NCBI RefSeq assembly: GCF_008831285.2
Contig: NC_045143.1
Location: 11,727,503-11,791,502, forward strand
DNA length: 64,000 nt
Source of the DNA: Nymphaea colorata
Taxonomy: Eukaryota > Streptophyta > Magnoliopsida > Nymphaeales > Nymphaeaceae
Reading direction: 5' to 3'
Part shown: in pieces, positions 1 through 12,180 of the stretch
Layout of the letters: each line of letters starts with the position of its first letter
Numbering within the stretch: position 1 is the stretch's first letter
Notes under the pieces: generated by a model
Databases searched by the model: none
Seen by the model: only the letters and a program-made list of their open reading frames with translations
Told to the model about the DNA's origin: nothing
Program-made: the position numbers and the translations under genes

Positions 1-657
1 ATCAGATTCGAGTTTAGACTCGGAGCAGGAGGGTATCAGTTAAACTAAATACGGGTTCAGATCTGGATCGTAGTCAGACCCCAAGTTGGCTCACAGTTAG
101 GTGCAAATATCACCACCCAAGTCCAAAACCGTTATTAATTGGATCAGTCTTTTTTGACATCTGATGTCCGAACCGACGGGATTAAGACTGGATTAAGACT
201 AATCTGAAACCAGGTCGATGGTTTTTGCCCACGATCTTCATAGGTGGAAAAGACGAGCATATGGCCAGCTAAGAGTGAACAAGACTCGACCATCCTAATG
301 TGTTTTTTGGAAAGATGGCATGTAATTTTCGTTTAGGTGCTGATTTTTTGCGGTAGTTTAAAAGGGAAGCAGGAGGAGGATGGATTCCTGTTTTTCAAGG
401 CTGCTTAATAAAAATCAGAAACGTGGTGCTCATCTACATGGAACCATAATCAAAACAGGACCGTGAAACAGGAGTTATAGAGCACTAGTCGGAAGCTTTG
501 ACCTTTAAACGAAATGAAGTTCAGTGGGCGCCCATCATCCTCTGGCAAAACCGGAGAACTCTGCACAGGTGTGGAAAACCAGCAAAAATATATACACGAT
601 GGTGACGATGCTTGAGTTCCATCATTCGGGGCCTTCTTTTTGTTCTTCACTGTCGTG
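1..657. other. Upstream region of P4H copy 1, no gene
   Basis: No coding region is recognised. The first 300 bases are low-complexity text rich in variants of 'gatctg', 'ggatt' and 'agact'; similar text recurs around 21.6-22.4 kb and 43.0-43.3 kb, so it is probably old interspersed repeat DNA. The last 100-200 bases before the start codon at 658 should hold the promoter and 5' leader of P4H copy 1. An AT-rich 'aaatatata' lies near 585, but I cannot prove it is a TATA box. Confidence 0.4.
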
Positions 658-3600
658 ATGAGAGTGTTTTTTCTGATTCTGTATTTTTTGGTCTTTTGCT
701 ATCCTAATGTCTCCCATTCTCTTGATCTTTCAGGATTGTAAGGACCAATAAGCCTTCTTCTCTCTCACCTCTCATTTTTTCTTCTTCCTTGACTCCAAGC
801 ACCTGTTGGTGTTGCAGGTATCGCTCGTTTCTGAGCACCCAAGAAGACTCTGATCGTTCGTATGGCTTTGATCCCACTAGAGTCTCCCAGGTCTCTTGGC
901 GGCCAAGGTCTCTCTCTCTCTCTGTGCGTGTTTGAATAGTGGAGGAAAGGGTCTAAGACACGCTTCCTCATAGAATCCTTATAGCTCCATCTTTCAATCA
1001 CGCGTTTTCGCAGAATCCTTACAGCTCCATCCTGTATTTCTACGACCTACATTGTGCTTTTGACGATCATAATTGTTAGTTTTAATGGTTAAAGGATGCT
1101 TACTGTTGGGATGGTGAATTAAGTGTGTTCATGTTCTTATTTGCATTAGGGCCTTCTATTACAAAGGATTTCTGTCTGATGAGGAGTGTGACCATCTTAT
1201 CTATTTGGTAAAAATAATGTAGTCCTCTTGCCTGTTGTATCTGATGGCTTTGGAGGTACAAATGTATTTAAGTGATTGAATGGTGCTATTTGGATGCTTA
1301 ATAGGCAAAAGGGAGACTTCACCATTCCATGGTGGCGGACCAAAAATCAGGAGAAAGCTATAAGAGTTATGTCAGAACGAGCTCCGGGTTCTTCCTACAA
1401 AAGGGGCAGGTGAATTACTTCTTGTGTCTTCCTTTTGCAGATATGCGTGTCACTTTCCTGCTTTCTTAACAAGCTATGAGTTCTCGTCCTTCGAAGTTTT
1501 CATACGCTTCCAGAATTAGTTCTGTGAAACTGTTGAAGCATTACCGATCTCCCTAAATTTCTGGAAGGATTGCCAGATTGTGACTTAAACCGGCCCCTAA
1601 ATTTATGGAAGAACTGCCAGATTGTGACTTAAAGCGGCAGAGGAACCAAAGGAAACAAGAAAGTTCATCGAATTTCTGAGTTCCTTCAGGAATATGGGGA
1701 ACCGTCCGACATTAAAAAAGGAAGACTGATAGAACGATAAAATGAATATTTGAGAAGGTTTCATGTTTGAAATGACCAGTGGCGTAAAGGAAATAGTAAA
1801 GTTAGTTTTCAGATTCACAGAGCTGGCTCTGTAAGGTCACTTTTTTTCATAAACAGATCTGGTATCCTTGAAGAAATGGAATTTTTAATGGTGTTGATTG
1901 CATTTGAATGTCTAGCTGCATAGACAGCGTATTTGGTGCTTCGTTAATTTATATTTATGCAGAAACAGGTCTACTCTGACTAGCCGTTTTTCATTCATAT
2001 ACTTTAGGTTCTTCCTCTTGATCTGAATTAAAACATCATTTATTCCTTTACTGCCGTAGGAAAACCAGCTCCTCTGTCTAACTTGTTCTCTTCTGTTTTT
2101 CCTTCATATTTATTTGAAGGATGCTACTGTCAGGAGAATAGAGAATAGAATCGCTACTTGGACTTTCCTACCAAAAGGTAAGCTCTAACGTTTTGGTTCT
2201 TGTTCTAGGACAAGTGTCTTGCATAAGATTGAAATTTGTCCTACAAACAGAAAATGGTGAATCCATTCATGTGCTACACTATGCTGTTGGCGAAAAGTAT
2301 GACGCCCACTTTGATTATTTCAAAGACGAAAAGAATCTTGCACGGGGCGGACACCGGATGGCAACAGTCCTGATGTATTTATCTGATGTTGTTAAAGGGG
2401 GTGAAACATTTTTTCCCAATGCTGAGGCAAGTAACTGTAACATTTATCAGCTTTCTTTGTTCATGCCTCAAAATATCAAAATGTGGTTCGCAGGGCATAG
2501 ATCAACATAAAGATGACTCTTGGTCTGACTGTTCAAAAGGCAGTTTCGCAGGTTTGAAAGCAGAATACTAGTCCTTTTCTCTTTTGCTGTCTTTTACTCA
2601 GCTCCAGATGAAATTATTCTGTACTAGTACTGCACATAATTTATCAATAGAAGAAAACTATTAGTTATGTATACTTGGGTGTTTTTCTTCCCAAGGTTTG
2701 CAACCGTCCAATTCTTCTCATTGCCTTTTTATCCTGGATCTTTTGCGAGAAAAGAGACACATTCTTCTTCTCTAACTATTTGAAACATAGCCGGGGTTTT
2801 TTGACGAATTCAATTATTCAATCTCCTTTCTATTGTCCCTTCTGCAACTGAATGGCTCCTTATACCCTCACGAGAATTTAAGCGTAGGTAAATGCCTAAA
2901 AGTTGGATAGATATATGCATGTTAGCATGTTGGTTCGAAAACTGAAAAATGAAGTTTGTAATCATTGTGCTGATTCAAGTTCAGTTGAGATATAGCTTAG
3001 GACATCTCAGGACACGTACTGTAACGTCAGATAGAGAGATAGTTCCTTCTTAGGGCCTCTTTGGCAGACAGAATAGCTAATAACTTTTTTATAAAACTAG
3101 CCTAATAATTGGGGCAGATTCATAGAACATTTTTTGAAGTGTTCCTTGAATCTGCCACAACCTATGGCCATATTCATGTAACAGTTAAATACTATTCCTT
3201 TTACCAAACGGACCCTTAGAGTTCCAAAATTGGTAAAGAAGTATGCTATACTTCTTTTCGTACGTATTGCTTGTTATGCTAGATAATTCACTTGAGTAAA
3301 ATTCGCCAATATCCTCCCCAGGAAAACTTAATATCTGCTCTCTCCTTCATGCCATCAACTCCATTTCTTGCTTTTCTCAGTGAAACCAAAGAAAGGGGAT
3401 GCAGTACTCTTTTTTAGCCTTCACCCAGATGCAACAACTGACACAGCTAGTCTTCATGGAAGTTGCCCTGTGATTGAAGGAGAAAAATGGGCTGCAACCT
3501 GCTGGATTCATGTAAGAAACTTCAACTCTGTGAAAGATACAAAGGAAGAGTCAATTGAAGGAGAAGAAGATCTTATCTTGGTAGAGGAATCCAGCACTGG

Positions 3601-3739
3601 AGAAGGAACATGGGGAAAGAGGAAATGTAATAGGAGTCACTCTTGTATGGGAAAGACTGCAAAGCGCAAGTGCCCGAAGAACCAATCCTATATGGTTGAG
3701 TTTTGTGGTGATAGATGTAAAATGTGCAAGGCACATTGA
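658..3739 (+). CDS. P4H: Prolyl 4-hydroxylase with C-terminal ShKT domain (copy 1)
   Basis: Membrane-type prolyl 4-hydroxylase, a 2-oxoglutarate/Fe(II) dioxygenase expected to hydroxylate peptidyl proline in the ER/Golgi (family knowledge). Exons: 658-737, 818-907, 1150-1207, 1305-1409, 2120-2177, 2251-2426, 2494-2551, 3381-3739; 984 nt, 327 aa. The start was chosen because exon 1 is 80 nt, as in copy 2, and encodes a hydrophobic signal-anchor (MRVFFLILYFLVF). Iron ligands are H150 and D152 (AHFDYF) and H234 (SLHGSCPV); K244 in GEKW should bind 2-oxoglutarate. Residues 254-290 form an acidic linker, and C291-C324 is an ShKT domain with six cysteines (291, 297, 306, 317, 321, 324). The donor after exon 6 is GC (GAG|gcaagt); all other introns are GT-AG. 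Intron 7 carries a small MITE. The frame is intact and I see no sign of decay. The exact substrate is unknown. Confidence 0.93.
3053..3215. mobile_element. Tourist/Harbinger-like MITE in intron 7 of P4H copy 1
   Basis: A 163-bp element flanked by TTA on both sides (3050-3052 and 3216-3218). The left end reads GGGCCTCTTTGGCAG and the reverse complement of the right end GGGTCCGTTTGGTAA, an imperfect terminal inverted repeat of the GGGCC..GTTTGG type. A 3-bp TTA/TAA duplication with such ends is the signature of PIF/Harbinger-derived MITEs. It has no coding capacity and lies inside the 829-nt last intron. Confidence 0.75.
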
Positions 3740-4939
3740 TTTTGTTAGGATGACACGTCTAGAAGAAGAGTTCTTCTTGTAGCATATGGTGAGAAATTGT
3801 GCTTTCTTTTGCATGAATTGTACTTTTTTTCATGTGAGATTGTTTTTTTATTGGATGAATGTAGACTGCTAGATATTTGGGCTTAGTAGAACAGGCTTTG
3901 GCTCTCTTGTTGATGATCATAGGTTGATTCTGGTGTACATCTCATTCTTTGTGCAACCTGAAACTGTAGACAGGCAAAACCTCCTTGAAGCGCATTATCA
4001 AAATCATTTTCTGAGTCGAAGCAGGAAGCTTATGGTTCCACGAATGGGATGAGTCAAACAGTAATACATTTGAAAGAATTTTTTATCCACGCATTTCAAA
4101 TGCGGATAAAGGTTCGGCGATTATTTTCTCTAAAATACCTACTTGTTACAAAAAAAGTTCAAAGGAGACGGTAATACGTAATGGCTGTGCCCGTCCTCGT
4201 CAGCATGGTCTCTGAGCGAGTTGCATGCACCGTCCTCGTCAGTGGTCTCTTAGCGAGTTGCCTGCACCGTAACTCCTATGCATGCGAAACTTACATACAC
4301 AATAACCAGGGATGTGCCTGGCTTGGTTAGAATGGCCAACAGGGCCATTAGCCAAGGATGGGTAGCCGGGCTAAATAGGTCATTGCTGGGCTGACCAAGC
4401 TAAATAAGTCAAACTCGTAACCATTGACCCTGTCAACTGAAATTTTTACATTACAAAAAAAAAAGTCTATAGTGGTGTATTTATTAATTTACTTACTAAT
4501 AATTACTTATTTTGATAAAAAATAACCAAAGCACCCTTGGTTGGCAATAATGTGCTATCATTATGACCTATTTTTTAACCTGTGAAAAGAAAAAAAAAAT
4601 GCCCTTAGTTGCAATGATGATTTTGTAAAATCATGATGACCTATCTCATAGCTTGAGTAGTTAATGGACTTGCTCAAGTATAAATAGCTCTCTTCTTGAC
4701 CCCATTTGCTCCATCACGTGAGCCTCAATCTCTCGTTCTTTCTCATTTTCCATCTCCTCTTTATGCTTCTTCGTCTTCTTCTTTTTTCCATCATTCCTCA
4801 TTTGGTCTTCCCCATTTTAGGTAATTTTCCCCTCCGTTTATTTCAATTCCTGCCAATGACTGTGTGGGGGTTAGGTCCCCATCCTTTTATTCCAACAAAA
4901 TGAAGTAATATGTACAACCAAAATAGGTCCACACAAGAC
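3740..4939. other. Intergenic, 3' side of P4H copy 1
   Basis: No gene is seen. The first 150-200 bases are probably the 3' UTR of P4H copy 1. Around 4190-4270 a phrase ending 'gagcgagttgc' / 'agcgagttgc' occurs twice, a short direct repeat. Around 4310-4400 there is a G-rich patch of 'ggctaaatagg' and 'gggctgacc' motifs typical of a small repeat. Open frames here are short and have no recognisable domain. Confidence 0.4.
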
Positions 4940-4959
4940 CTGAACTTATGGTATCACTT

Positions 4960-7900
4960 TCTTCTAATGGATCTCACATGTTGTCAAGGTGAATCCATTT
5001 CCTATACAATCCATTGACCGGAATAATTGACAAAAGATTAGTAGCTTCAGCAAAAGCCATCCCTTGCAAATAGAAAGCGTATTGAGAAAGCTACTGCTCA
5101 TCAAAATGTCGTTCACGATTTTTTTGCCACGTTCAATGTCATTGCATAGGTGCTGCTTCCAATCATGGGTCAGAAGGTACATACAGCTTGAGTTATCCTC
5201 AATGTTCACCAAGTGTCCGACGCATTCCATTAATCTTTATCTCCTACCATCCAGCATGATTCTCAAACCAACATGCCAAACCAAAATGAAACCATTTAGA
5301 GGCATCTCTAATGAGACCAGCTACTTCTCTTCTGCCACCCTTACCGCACAAACTAATGCTGATTTCTACCCATCTATCACCTTGTCTAACTCCATTGTTC
5401 CAAGAATCCCAAAGTAGAGCCAGTTACGAATTTTAACCAACTGAATTCCTTTCCATTAAAAATTCCACCAGTAATCATTGTAGTGGGTTTAGTACCATTT
5501 CGCCAAGTTGCCAATTAGTAGTTCACCTTGTGCTTGATGTGATTGCGAGTCTTCGAGATAAACCATATTGCCATATGAAAGCGGTCTTTCTAGCATTTGT
5601 CAAAATAGTTTGTCTTTAAAGCCATTCTTATGGCACTGGATAAGCCTTTGCATCAAGCTTGGGGGGAATCATGTGCCACTGCTTGGCCTTTCTAGATTTT
5701 ACAAAAATGGATGTCCATATAAACCAAGCTCCCTTGCAATCATAAAAAAGGTGTTTCATGTCTTCAATCTTCTGCTTGCAGACTAGGCACCTAGAGGCAA
5801 GTGACCGACCCTACTTTTGCACAAACCCATCAGTAGGTAGAGGACCTGAAACACCTAAATAAACCGTCCAGGTGGCCCTTGGAATCCACTCCCTTTCTAG
5901 ACGAGCATGTGGCTCAACCTCAAGTCAGGGACAAGAGAGAAGTATATTTAAACCGGCAAGGAACTCACTGATGGATTGCCCATTTCCCTTTATTATTTCT
6001 TTTATCGTGTATCTGATCGTGTCTTGTACCAGGTAGCGATGGGATATAGGGATCTTATCAATCAGACCCTTTGGTCCCCAATAATCAACAAGCAATTTGG
6101 CCAAAGCACCATTCCTATCTTCCAACCGACATTTGCATTAGTCCTGCTCCAAAACTGCAATGCCCTATGCCATGCATTAGACACCTTTTTTCCCCTAATG
6201 CTGCTGCCAATCAGTCCTTTCTGCTTGCAGTATCAACATTTAACTTGGTTTGCCCAAGGAAAAGACTGCTACGTCACGCGATACACTAAAAAACCATGTT
6301 GGCTAGATTGGTTTCCTTGACGTCTCTGAGTCATGTGCCTCCCTCTAATTTCGAGAGACATAAAGTAGACAATTTAATACGATGACAGCTTTTGTTGTCT
6401 GCGGCATCGCCCCATAAGAAGTTAGCAAGGAGTTTAACCACCATGCTCCAGTAATCAAGCAACAAAGATAGAACATGTTTGATCCAGAGTCTGCTTGCAA
6501 AAGAAAGGCATCTCTATTTCCAAAGGGTTAGCTTCTCAGATGAGTGAAGAATTAAATGTCTGCATTGTTCCTCTGTCACATCATTCGTTTGGAGGGGAAT
6601 GCTAAGGTACATGGAAGGAAGCTGACCTTGACGCCAGCCTAATTCCTGCTCTATCTGAGTGCACACTTGGCTTTTCAAGTTGAATGGAAGAACTGAACTC
6701 TTGGCAGTGTTCATGGCTAGGCCCGAGCAACTAGAGAATTCGTAAGGACATGCTTTTAAGTTTCGGAAATTCTTCAGCCTTTCTTCTATGAAGAATATGT
6801 TGTTGTCTATGTATAAAGTAGAGAAGGGGGGAGTGGTCTCAGCCCCCATGGAGGGGATCCTGTATACTACGAGTAAGCATTTCTATAACTGTAATAAAAA
6901 AGTACCGGGAAAACGGATCCCCCTGCCTGAGCCCTCTTTTATTCTCAAACCACGTTCCTTCATTGTCGTTGATAAGTAGCGCAGATTTAACCGTGGTGAC
7001 AATTCTCATAAGTTTTTTTACCCACAAATCATGGAATCCTAAGTGACATAGGGTAGCCTTCAAGAACTCCCAATTCACAATGTCATAAGCCTTACTTAAA
7101 TCAATTTTCACACAAGCTGCTTGTTGTTTTCAAAGATGTGAACAATTTCTTGGCTGAGTAGAAAGCTATCTTGAATGCATCTCTTGGGAAGGAAAACACT
7201 TTGATTTTTTGAAATAATCATTTTTAGAATAGGCCGCATTCACTTTACCATAATCCTTGTGATAAATTTCTGCATGTTAGAGCAAAGGGAGATGGGCCGA
7301 AATTGCTCCACCTATGTCATGCCTTGCTTCTTGGGAAGAAGGACAATGTGGATCTTGTTGACAAATATTACAATTTGTTGGTATCAAAAAACCCATGTAT
7401 AGCCCTACAACTTCCTCCTGTATGACACTCCAACACTCCAGTTGTTTTAGAAGAAGCCATTTTCAAACTCATTTGGTCCTAGAGCTAAGTCCCTCTCTGT
7501 ATCCATGACCGCACACTTGTTTTTTGCTTCAGTAACTGGTTTCAACAACTCATCATTCTCCTCATGCAAAACAGTAGGACCTGGTGCGATGGTTTGGGGT
7601 AGGCATCCTAATCCATGGGTGGTTCCTAACAGGTTGATGAAAAAGTCAGTACAAGCTATAAATATATGAAGAGTATCTGTCGCAAGCCACTCCTCATGAG
7701 AGATAGCCATAATCTTATTTCAATGCCTTCTCCCATTAGAAATCCCTTCGAAAATTTTTGTGTTTATGTTTCCATCCCTCATCCATTTGATTATTGATTT
7801 TGATGCCATAGTCGTTCTTCTAACCACAAGAGTCTGGATAATTTGCGTTTGAGCTTGCATTCTTTGTCTATCGCCTCTGACACTCCACATTCGCTTTGGG

Positions 7901-8561
7901 CTTGAAGACATTTGTTCTTGAGAAATTCTAGGTCATCCACCCATTCCTTAGAGACGTAGTGCATGTCAATCTTAGATTTGACGTTCTCATCGCCCACACG
8001 ATTGTTAGTCTATGTAAATTTCATAACAGAGCAGGATATTTCATATAAGGCTGATTGGACAACAAAATTGGAAAGAACAATACAAGCTACAAGAGCTGGC
8101 ACCCTACCAGTCTTTTCACTGCTATTTAGAACAACATTGAAATCATTCATACAAATCACAGACACACTACAATGGTTTAGTACAGAACATAAGCTCAAAA
8201 ACAAGTCCTTTCTGTTTCTATAATCAGTATGTATATAAACTACTATAGCCACAAAACACAAGCCAGACAAGTCTTTAGAGAAGAGTAAAACAACCCAATG
8301 AGGATGTGCATAACAATTTTGGAGTCACCTCATGCAAATCCCATGATACGATAAATGTGCGCCCACCGGTCCTGCTATATGGATGTTAGAGATCAAGCGT
8401 CTCTTTGGGATCTTCATTTGGAACTTATGAAGTTATTCCATAATGAGCTTGGAATCAATTGCAAAAGCGATGGTTATATTCATTTTCCTTAGAGTTCCTA
8501 GGAACTCATGTTGAGCTGAAGGAACTGCCAGCCCATGGACATTCTAGGCAAGGATATTCAT
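4960..8561 (-). pseudogene. LINE ORF2 remnant (endonuclease + reverse transcriptase + zf-RVT)
   Basis: ORF2 appears to start at the ATG complementary to 8559-8561 with MNILA*NVHGLAVPS, where a stop replaces the usual Trp. The apurinic endonuclease part (about 7960-8560) keeps a degraded GDFN motif as NDFNVVLNSSEKTGR. About 7447-7710 is the linker before the RT (AKNKCAVMD...LGPNEFENGFF). RT core: KIDLSKAYDIVNWEFL and GLRQGDPFSRYFF at 6839-7111, then a frameshift, then the catalytic YADD box mutated to YIDN and YLSIPL at 6514-6849. About 5640-5800 is a zf-RVT tail (HLFYDCKGAWFIW). The catalytic change, stops and frameshifts make it inactive. Confidence 0.8.
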
Positions 8562-8569
8562 AAGTAAGG

Positions 8570-10185
8570 TTGGCCATGCCCCCTCCCTTCTGGGCTGACC
8601 GTTAGGTATTTGGAGAATTCATTGTCTTTGTCATCATCCATAGTCTCTAGAAATGTCTTTGTCTCAATAGTGCCAACATTCATCTCGTCTACTGGTAGCC
8701 CATCCTCAGGGCCGCGTGTAACACCCACCATGGTGAGATCTTGGGGTTGTTTTATAGTCCCACCTGCCTCCCCAAGTGAGATATTGGGGTTATTGTATAC
8801 TCCCACTTGCCTCCTCAAGCGTGTTGCTCACTTTTGGTGCGCTAGTTCGTTTTTAAATACCAATCACCTATTTTTGCTTAAGAGTTTGTTTCTTGACCTT
8901 TTCTACCATCGGGTTAATGTTGGCCACTGACAAAGCATTTGGAACACTTTATGGGACAGTTGTGGTGCCTTTAAGTTTACTTGAATTAGGCCCTGGAGAT
9001 ACAAAGGTTTCTTGCGAGACCTAAACCTCTTTTCTTCCTTGTTGCATGGTTTAAGCATCTGGAATCACTACAACTGCTCCACTTGTATCAACCAGCTTAC
9101 TTGGTTCTTGCCCCTTTCCTTCTATGCGGCCCAGAACCCTCTCACCAACACATTTGGAAGAGCCGTCCATGTCCGCCTCAATCTCTGACAAAAACCTAAG
9201 GGCTTCAAATTTGTTTTGTTTCAACCGAAGATCCTTTTTTATCTTATTGTAATGTAGTCATCTCTTGGGGGTTTTAACCAATTGCCAAGCATTGAGGACA
9301 ACCTTCTCTCCTTCTTTGGATGCCTCTGTCATAGCTCAGGAACAATCAAAGTGAGTAGTAGACCCACATTTTTTACAATACTTTACCTTAGTTTCATATT
9401 CGAGGATTGAACGAAGATTTTTCTCTCTGCAATCTCCAGCTCAGTCTCAGAAATCAAGATAAACCCCAACAGTATTTTAATTTTAATATGAGCAAAACCA
9501 AAACACTGGAGATGTCTGGCATATTCATCAGCCTCCACAAAGGAGCCATCAATTAGGTCTGCAATGTCAGTAAAAATCCATGGACTCCACCATTCAACTG
9601 GTAGGTTAGGCAGCCTAATCCATATTTGGACTCAAATGGAATGCTCAATCTTCATGGGCATGCCAGGGTGTCATTGGTTTGTAATGAGGAGCCTTCCTTC
9701 CACATACCATCTATCGGGAGACATGATGAATTTCAGATCAGCTTCAATGGAGGTGCGAAGTAGGAACATATCTTTCCCCACCGACGTGAACCTGAGATTG
9801 GCGATACCAGGCCGTAGGCTTTTAAGGCTGACATAGATAAAGTTGTAGTTAAGGCGACCTTTCCCGGCACCTCCAGCACAAGTAGCTGTAGCACTAAACC
9901 GAAATGGCTGACACAGAACTTTATACGATAGACTCCTCTTCCCTGCCAGCTCTTTTTTCTCTAGTGGAGGTTTATATGCTTCTATCTCATACCTTCCCCC
10001 ATCAACCATTGAGGCCCATGACTTTCAGGTTTAGGGTTGGAAGATGGCGGCGAAAACTCTCCACCATTCACAAATTTCTCAGCTCCACCCAAGACCATGG
10101 GTTCGCTAATCTCATCGTTCTCCCCCACGCTCTGATACCTCTGATGGTCTAGCGGCCCACCAAGGCCAGCTGCTACCTCCTCCAC
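8570..10185 (-). pseudogene. LINE ORF1 remnant (DUF4283 gag-like protein)
   Basis: The segment beginning at the ATG complementary to 10185 encodes an acidic leader. It is followed, after frameshifts, by a stretch matching the DUF4283 pattern: VGKDMFLLRT, then an F..IM..DRWYVEG segment, and further on WVQIWIRLPNLPVEWW. DUF4283 is the conserved RNA-binding-type region of plant LINE ORF1/gag proteins. The rest, down to the start of ORF2 at 8561, is broken into short frames. The product would have bound element RNA; this copy cannot make it. Confidence 0.65.
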
Positions 10186-10788
10186 GATGCCGAAATCTAC
10201 TATGCATTAGGAGAGAGAACGTCCAACCACTTCAGGTTCTCAATTGCTCTTGTGTTCACATCCCCAAAATTTTTGGTATTTGGAGTGCTTCAGAAAAATG
10301 AGTTTTGTTTTTAAAATGGGAAAGAAAGTGACTCACCCGTCGGTACAAGGATCGACCGTTCCCGGTGCCTTTACCGAGAGTAATCAATACAAGGGCTATA
10401 TTTATTATTGATGCATTTCACTTTAGGCTTAAACGTCTTTTCTATATGCAGTGTGGAAGAATATTAAAAGTTTGATGTTTCAAACTTTCGAAAAGATTCT
10501 TGAATAATTGCTTGAGAATGTGAAACATTTTGATGAAAACTAGAGTTGGAAAATGTTTGTAAATATCATTTGGAAAGCTTGTGAAATCATTTTGAAATCA
10601 TTTTACTATTCTCTTAAGATTTTAAGTAGGTTTGAGATTTTGCTCTAATTCGATTACCACATAGTTAGAGCTTCATCTCATCTTCCTTAAGTTCTTTTAG
10701 AGATGTTATTGTGTTCTTTTCTGATATTAAGTGAAGGTAAATGCATAGATGCATTGATCCTATATGATTAGAAGAAAAATGAATTATT

Positions 10789-10868
10789 CCTACCACAACA
10801 TTCATCTAAAGCATTCATATCACAACATTCATCTAAAGCATTCCTACCACAGCATGCATCTAAGATTT
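10789..10868. repeat. Three tandem 27-bp units
   Basis: A 27-bp unit beginning 'cctaccacaacattcatc' is repeated about three times with one or two changes per unit. It lies inside the solo-LTR-like element. A single related motif occurs in the second LTR copy near 31300. Confidence 0.8.
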
Positions 10869-11129
10869 TTGTTTTTATAGTTAACATAAACATTTTTACA
10901 AAGATATAAAAGTTTTTTAAATTGGATTGGGGTTGTAGACCATCAAGCATGAATTCAATATTGAATCATTACTTGAATTGTGTTCTTTGTGAAGTCGGTA
11001 AATGAAAATGATTTTGGAAAAGAAAAATGTCCAAAAGGATGCAAAATATGAGATACTTGATCATAAGAAAATATAGAGAAGAAGAAAAGGAAAGAGATAT
11101 TGAAAATCACAAGATCAAAGATTTAAAAG

Positions 11130-11382
11130 AAATAGAGATGTGCATTCATATACATATACACATATACATATATATGTATATACGTATAGATACATATATG
11201 TAAATTTATGAAAATGGTGTTTAAATTTAGGTAGAGAAGGAAAATGAAATTTTCAAAAGAAAGAGAGGGAGACAGGGAAAATGCACATACATATATATAT
11301 ACTACCACATATACACATATATGAAAGATTGTAAAAACAACATTGACTAGAAAGAAATATTTTAAAAGAAAAGAAATGGAGA

Positions 11383-11433
<51 letters not shown>

Positions 11434-11498
11434 ATATGAAAGATTGTAAAAACAACATTGACTAGAAAGAAATATTTTAAAAGAAAAGAAATGGAGAC

Positions 11499-11568
<70 letters not shown>

Positions 11569-11760
11569 TTATATTGATACGAAAATTTGTAAAATGAAAT
11601 ATGTAAATATAGAGAGAGAATGATAAAAATCATATATATATATATATATATACATTCATATTGATACGAAAATTTGTAAAATGAAATATGTAAATATAGA
11701 GAGAGAATGATAAAAATCATCATGTGCACACATATATATATATAACATGTATATACATGT
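11130..11760. repeat. AT/TA microsatellites with duplicated spacers
   Basis: Long (TA)n runs (about 11386-11426, 11502-11563 and 11632-11652) alternate with two duplicated unique blocks. Block one, about 67 bp starting 'catatatgaaagattgtaa', occurs at about 11316 and 11432. Block two, about 60 bp starting 'ttgatacgaaaatttgtaa', occurs at about 11571 and 11659. Slippage or unequal exchange between TA tracts is the simple explanation. Apparent proteins of Tyr-Ile repeats here are artefacts. Confidence 0.85.
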
Positions 11761-12180
11761 ATGTCTTCATGATCTTAAAGATAAGTTAAAACATCCGACT
11801 TCAAGTTTGATATAGGTCGGAGGGAAGCTTGGACTCATGGAAGAGTATAAACTAAGTCCCAAAACCATATTACAATGATTATTTTGAAAATATTTTGAAA
11901 AACATAATCATAAAACATAGTTATTTCATTGGTTGCAAGGGAATATGTTTCTTCTACCGTTGACTATGGAAGAAACTCAAATCATACGATAAGCTACTCA
12001 TTAGGGTTTCTAATGGAATGATTAAAAGAAAACTAACGCAAAATGACATGCAAACACATATTAATATGTACATGTTCGTGAGAGTTTTTTCAGGTTGAAC
12101 TAGCCCCAACCTCAAAAACACATGAATAAAAAAAAAATCTCAAACCATACTCTCATTCCCGCCGTGCATTCACATACAAA

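Larger units (their letters stand above)
4940..10230 (-). mobile_element. Decayed L1-type LINE retrotransposon, minus strand
   Basis: Read on the minus strand from about 10.2 kb down to about 4.95 kb, the pieces fall in the order of a plant L1-type LINE: ORF1 with a DUF4283 domain, then ORF2 with endonuclease, linker, reverse transcriptase and zf-RVT. Every domain is interrupted by stop codons and frameshifts, so the element is dead. The outer boundaries are approximate: I found no clean poly(A) tail or target-site duplication. It sits between P4H copies 1 and 2 and abuts the solo-LTR-like element at 10253. Confidence 0.8.

Noticed and set aside
3600..3739. ShKT segment as a toxin gene
   Set aside because: ShKT is named after a sea anemone peptide, but here it is a C-terminal module of a plant enzyme. 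There is no separate secreted toxin.
11253..11729. Tyr/Ile-repeat proteins
   Set aside because: They are pure translations of (TA)n microsatellites.
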